Assembly (NCBI GenBank): GCA_024305105.1
Contig: JAMWZA010000021.1
Coordinates: 1 to 51,007 of the forward strand
Source of the DNA: Marinoscillum sp.
GTDB taxonomy: Bacteria > Bacteroidota > Bacteroidia > Cytophagales > Cyclobacteriaceae
Reading direction: 5' to 3'
Length of the DNA: 51,007 nucleotides
Within the stretch, counting starts at the first letter, position 1. The number at the start of each line of letters is the position of its first letter. Made by a program: the position numbers and the translations under genes. Shown piece after piece: positions 50,027 to 51,007 of the stretch. The notes below the pieces were generated by a model. The model made no database searches. It was not told the origin of the DNA and worked only from the letters and a program-made list of their open reading frames with translations.

Positions 50027-51007
50027 ATGAAAGAATTATTAAAAAAGTTTGAAGACAAAACCCCTGAAATTGTTTTCGAATGGTCTGATTCAGAAACCGA
50101 AGCTGAAGGCTGGGCAGTGATCAATTCGCTGAGAAATGGAGCCGCTGGTGGAGGAACCCGGATGAGAAAAGGATTGGACCGAAGAGAAGTGGAGTCTCTT
50201 GCTAAAACCATGGAGATTAAGTTCACGGTCTCTGGACCCCAGATTGGTGGGGCCAAATCAGGAATTAATTTCGATCCCAATGATCCTAGAAAAAAAGACG
50301 TTCTGAAACGCTGGTACAAAGCAGTATTTCCCTTATTGAAATCATATTACGGCACTGGCGGAGACTTGAATGTAGATGAAATTCACGAAGTGATCCCAAT
50401 TACTGAAGGTTTTGGTTTGTGGCACCCACAAGAAGGGGTGGTGAATGGTCATTACCATCCTCCAAAGCCTCAGAAGATTCACATGATCGGTAGATTAAGA
50501 CAAGGTGTTTCCAAAATACTGGAAGACCAAAACTATGTGCCTACTTCTGAGACCAAGTACACGGTATCCGATATGATCACGGGATTTGGAGTAGCCGAGT
50601 CCGTTCGACATTACTATGAAATTTGGGGTGGTGACCTTTCTTCTAAACGTGCGATTATCCAGGGTTGGGGCAATGTAGGGGCCACCGCGGCACTATATCT
50701 GGCTAAGTATGGTGTGAAAATCGTTGGGATTATCGATAGAGAAGGTGGCATCATCGATACTTCAGGGTTGGATCTGGAAGGAGTGAAAAAACTTTTTTTT
50801 GACAGAAACGGAAATCAACTGGTTTCTCAACAAGCCATTCCTTTCGATGAATGTAATGAGAAAATATGGTCATTAGGAGCAGAGATTTTCATTCCTGCGG
50901 CTGCTTCCCGATTGGTTTCCAAAGATCAGGCTCATCGACTAATTGAAAATAAGTTAGAGGTAATTGCGTGTGGAGCAAACGTGCCTTTCAAGGATCAGGA
51001 AATATTC
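50027..51007 (+). CDS. Glu/Leu/Phe/Val dehydrogenase, 3' end outside the window
   Basis: The frame from ATG 50027 is open to the last base and gives 327 residues. It matches the amino-acid dehydrogenase family that deaminates glutamate, leucine, phenylalanine or valine with NAD(P). Visible are VINSLRNGAAGGGTRMRKG, the substrate-lysine motif in PQIGGAKSGINFDP (family GGAKGGI, with Ser for one Gly), a nucleotide-binding loop GWGNVGATAALYLAKYG, and CGANVPF near the end. Which amino acid is used cannot be told. The start follows a CCCCGA stretch rather than a purine-rich site. Confidence 0.88.
   Translation, partial: MKELLKKFEDKTPEIVFEWSDSETEAEGWAVINSLRNGAAGGGTRMRKGLDRREVESLAKTMEIKFTVSGPQIGGAKSGINFDPNDPRKKDVLKRWYKAVFPLLKSYYGTGGDLNVDEIHEVIPITEGFGLWHPQEGVVNGHYHPPKPQKIHMIGRLRQGVSKILEDQNYVPTSETKYTVSDMITGFGVAESVRHYYEIWGGDLSSKRAIIQGWGNVGATAALYLAKYGVKIVGIIDREGGIIDTSGLDLEGVKKLFFDRNGNQLVSQQAIPFDECNEKIWSLGAEIFIPAAASRLVSKDQAHRLIENKLEVIACGANVPFKDQEIF

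Noticed and set aside
1-51007. Insertion sequences, prophage and CRISPR arrays
   Set aside because: No transposase, integrase, Cas or phage genes, and no regular spaced repeats, were seen.

Overview
The window comes from a Bacteroidota chromosome, most likely a free-living, probably marine member of the Cytophagales. The evidence is a type IX secretion C-terminal domain, DUF1573, DUF3667, DUF4783 and DUF4105 proteins, a fused MurF-alanine racemase, CarS-free OmpR-type histidine kinase/regulator pairs of the RprXY kind, and many promoters with the phylum's -7 signature TAnnTTTG. Base composition is near 43% GC and looks even; I see no insertion sequence, prophage or CRISPR array. The window opens inside a dihydroorotase gene and closes inside a Glu/Leu/Phe/Val dehydrogenase gene.

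Layout. 1-2.2 kb: pyrC end, then an unusual tRNA-His locus. An intact tRNA-His lies between broken tRNA-His pieces, and a small GIY-YIG nuclease gene sits inside the downstream broken copy. 2.3-6.7 kb: membrane and secreted proteins (MscS channel, DUF3667) and a lone HisA-like protein that lacks the usual first catalytic aspartate. 6.8-12.6 kb: two paralogous histidine kinase/response regulator pairs, each divergent from a secreted-protein gene; both divergent regions carry TTAAC boxes phased by the helical turn. 12.6-13.1 kb: a tRNA-Val preceded by a tRNA-Val copy broken by hairpins. 13.1-16.1 kb: DoxX, MaoC hydratase, universal stress protein, double GNAT. 16.1-22.5 kb: murF-alr fusion, a TPR histidine kinase with its LuxR regulator, and a DEAD-box helicase. 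22.5-27.4 kb: purK-purE, TerC, CorA, and a 50-residue peptide gene. 27.4-31.2 kb: ABC exporter, lipoprotein and gpmI. 31.3-36.2 kb: DUF4783, nadC, YcxB-like, recX, YHS, DinB, then a membrane-attached ATP-grasp ligase coupled to a LysE-type exporter. 36.2-39.1 kb: DUF4105 protein, radical SAM/SPASM protein and a HigBA toxin-antitoxin pair. 39.2-43.4 kb: IMPase, rsmI, pterin dehydratase, DUF493, PpiD-like foldase. 43.5-48.8 kb: an envelope operon read leftwards (coaX, outer-membrane protein, TPR protein, lptC, a 56-residue membrane protein, CBS-domain protein, then ppiD). 48.9-51.0 kb: anmK and the dehydrogenase.

How it works together. Most of the window is housekeeping: pyrimidine, purine and NAD synthesis, glycolysis, cell-wall synthesis and recycling, and outer-membrane biogenesis. 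Tight ATGA overlaps mark many translationally coupled pairs. The parts that depart from the ordinary are the two tRNA loci with interrupted tRNA copies, the phased TTAAC operators shared by the two two-component systems, the divergent HisA paralogue, the ATP-grasp/LysE pair, and a terminator-like hairpin that contains the likely lptC start codons. All calls are from reading the sequence; no database search was run.
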